DNA of 64,000 nucleotides from a virus. Shown here in pieces: positions 63,051 to 64,000 of the stretch. The notes below the pieces were generated by a model. It searched no databases, was not told the DNA's origin, and was given only the letters and a program-made list of their open reading frames with translations. The stretch is from the IMG/VR virus record IMGVR_UViG_3300025133_000066, positions 1-64,000 of that record. One strand, written 5' to 3'. Every line of letters starts with the position of its first letter. Position 1 is the stretch's first letter. The position numbers and the translations under genes were made by a program.

Positions 63051-64000
63051 TAATTTGTCCTATTAAAATCACTATTGATATAGGAATTACCAAGCGAATA
63101 GGTATAATTAAACTCATCGAAAAATAAATTTGTTTTGATGCCCAGTCCTCCAACTAAACCAATATTTATATTTGTAGCAACAAATTTTCCAGCACTCGGG
63201 GCTAAATCTGGAGAGGGGGCTGCGGTCATGATGGGTAGAGCCACAGGATGAGTGTGAAGACCCAGAGCTTGACCAAGCATTGCATTTTCTCCAGCTATAT
63301 CCATTACCATATCTGCCAGCTTATCTATTCTTTTATATAGTGTATATATACAATCTATAAGATTATCACCTTTTACTAGTGGTTGTAAGTCACTGTCATT
63401 ATTGTTGGCTATAAGTTCAACTCCTGTTCCAGAACTTATCTTACCACTCTTTGAATTATGATCTCCACTTGGGGAAGTCACAATCTTGACGCCCAGCCTT
63501 CCTTTGATGGCAACATTATCAGCTATAATAGCAACACCTGAACGATTTTCAAATTTTGGATTATCACCTTCTGCTAATTTACAAGCTTTATCTAAATCAG
63601 TAGTTTGAGATATATATACTCTAGCAGCATCGTGATCAAAATCATCATTGACGAATAAATTAGAGTTTTTTGCAGCTTCGGCTACGGCTGATACTCTTCC
63701 ACAAACGAGGTCTATGGATGCGGCTGGTGCTCCAGTGGCGCTGTAACCGGTTCCTGGACCTCTGGGTGCGTCCTGTGCCATCGTGATATAACTTCCGTTG
63801 TGTTCGTTGGTTTTTGCAGCGTCGATGGCATTATAAGTCGGTAAGGATACAATTCTGTTTTTTCCATTGATACCTCGACCTGAAACATTCTTCTTGGGGC
63901 TAAGTGAATTATTTAAAGAAAGAAAATTTTGTTGTGTTTGGTTGAACTGATTATCGGCTAAATTAGTATAGTATGGAGAATTTAACCATGGTGGTAATAA
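63050..64000 (-). CDS. Spike/hub-associated protein, N terminus beyond window
   Basis: The frame stays open from the stop at 63050 to the window edge, so the gene continues beyond 64000. A Met at 63781 would give 243 residues but has only a weak upstream signal, and the 73 residues before it (for example LADNQFNQTQQNFLSLNNSL and NRIVSLPTYNAIDAAKTNEH) look like real protein. The visible part has SGVAIIADNVAIKGRLGVKI and GVELIANNNDSDLQPLVKGD, a repeating strand pattern like a spike beta-prism, then a helix and LGLHTHPVALP. Position ahead of gp25 and gp6 fits a central spike or hub protein. Identification is tentative. Confidence 0.65.
   Translation of the reverse strand, partial: LLPPWLNSPYYTNLADNQFNQTQQNFLSLNNSLSPKKNVSGRGINGKNRIVSLPTYNAIDAAKTNEHNGSYITMAQDAPRGPGTGYSATGAPAASIDLVCGRVSAVAEAAKNSNLFVNDDFDHDAARVYISQTTDLDKACKLAEGDNPKFENRSGVAIIADNVAIKGRLGVKIVTSPSGDHNSKSGKISSGTGVELIANNNDSDLQPLVKGDNLIDCIYTLYKRIDKLADMVMDIAGENAMLGQALGLHTHPVALPIMTAAPSPDLAPSAGKFVATNINIGLVGGLGIKTNLFFDEFNYTYSLGNSYINSDFNRTN

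Noticed and set aside
1-64000. tRNA genes, CRISPR arrays, insertion sequences, homing endonucleases
   Set aside because: Gaps between genes are under about 100 bases and show no cloverleaf, repeat-spacer or transposase pattern; no GIY-YIG or HNH gene recognised.

Overview
This window is a stretch of the late half of a tailed-phage genome: a contractile-tailed myovirus of the wider T4-like group with a large genome. Every gene I can support lies on the minus strand, so transcription runs from position 64000 down to 1. The T4-type parts are recognisable one after another: gp25, gp6, gp17 terminase, gp20 portal, gp21 protease, gp22 scaffold, gp23 capsid, neck and completion proteins, gp18 sheath, gp19 tube and a tape measure. 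The sequence is A+T-rich, genes are packed tightly (TAATG, TGATG and ATGA overlaps are common), and most starts have a Shine-Dalgarno (SD) sequence such as AAGGA or GGAGG. The host therefore probably uses SD-led initiation; I cannot name it. I saw no tRNA, CRISPR array, integrase or insertion sequence. Layout in transcription order: (1) 64000-34946, baseplate and fibre region: a spike-associated protein cut by the window edge, a 1500-residue virion protein, gp25, gp6, a DNRLRE protein with an inserted LamG domain, a 3044-residue LamG protein, and six further structural proteins. (2) 34946-28209, DNA module: a RuvC-fold resolvase, two proteins with N-terminal tags, then a near-consensus host sigma70 promoter driving a 46-residue membrane peptide, a DnaG-type primase and a single-chain Mre11-Rad50 nuclease. 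(3) 28178-24977, lysis-like membrane proteins (holin-like, spanin-like) mixed with small tagged proteins and the protein just upstream of the terminase. (4) 24973-12106, packaging and head: terminase, portal, small head-region proteins, prohead protease, three tandem beta-rich paralogues, a GAMT/RMT2-type methyltransferase, a phage-encoded ribosomal protein bS21, scaffold and major capsid protein, closed by a strong hairpin terminator. (5) 12009-1, neck and tail: connector proteins, sheath, tube, a tail-assembly chaperone with a probable programmed frameshift, a second tube-like protein, tape measure and a hub-like protein; the next gene starts at the left edge. The most interesting points are: a recurrent N-terminal tag (MKLTxxQLRxxIKE or MENWRxF type) on at least six small proteins, which resembles a T4 capsid-targeting sequence and fits the [L/I]xE specificity of the gp21-type protease; the bS21 gene next to a GAMT/RMT2-like methyltransferase, a possible ribosome-modifying pair; the Mre11-Rad50 fusion; the +1/-2 frameshift at a run of seven T in the chaperone gene; and a repeated ACTATTTATT element before many late genes that may be this phage's late promoter.
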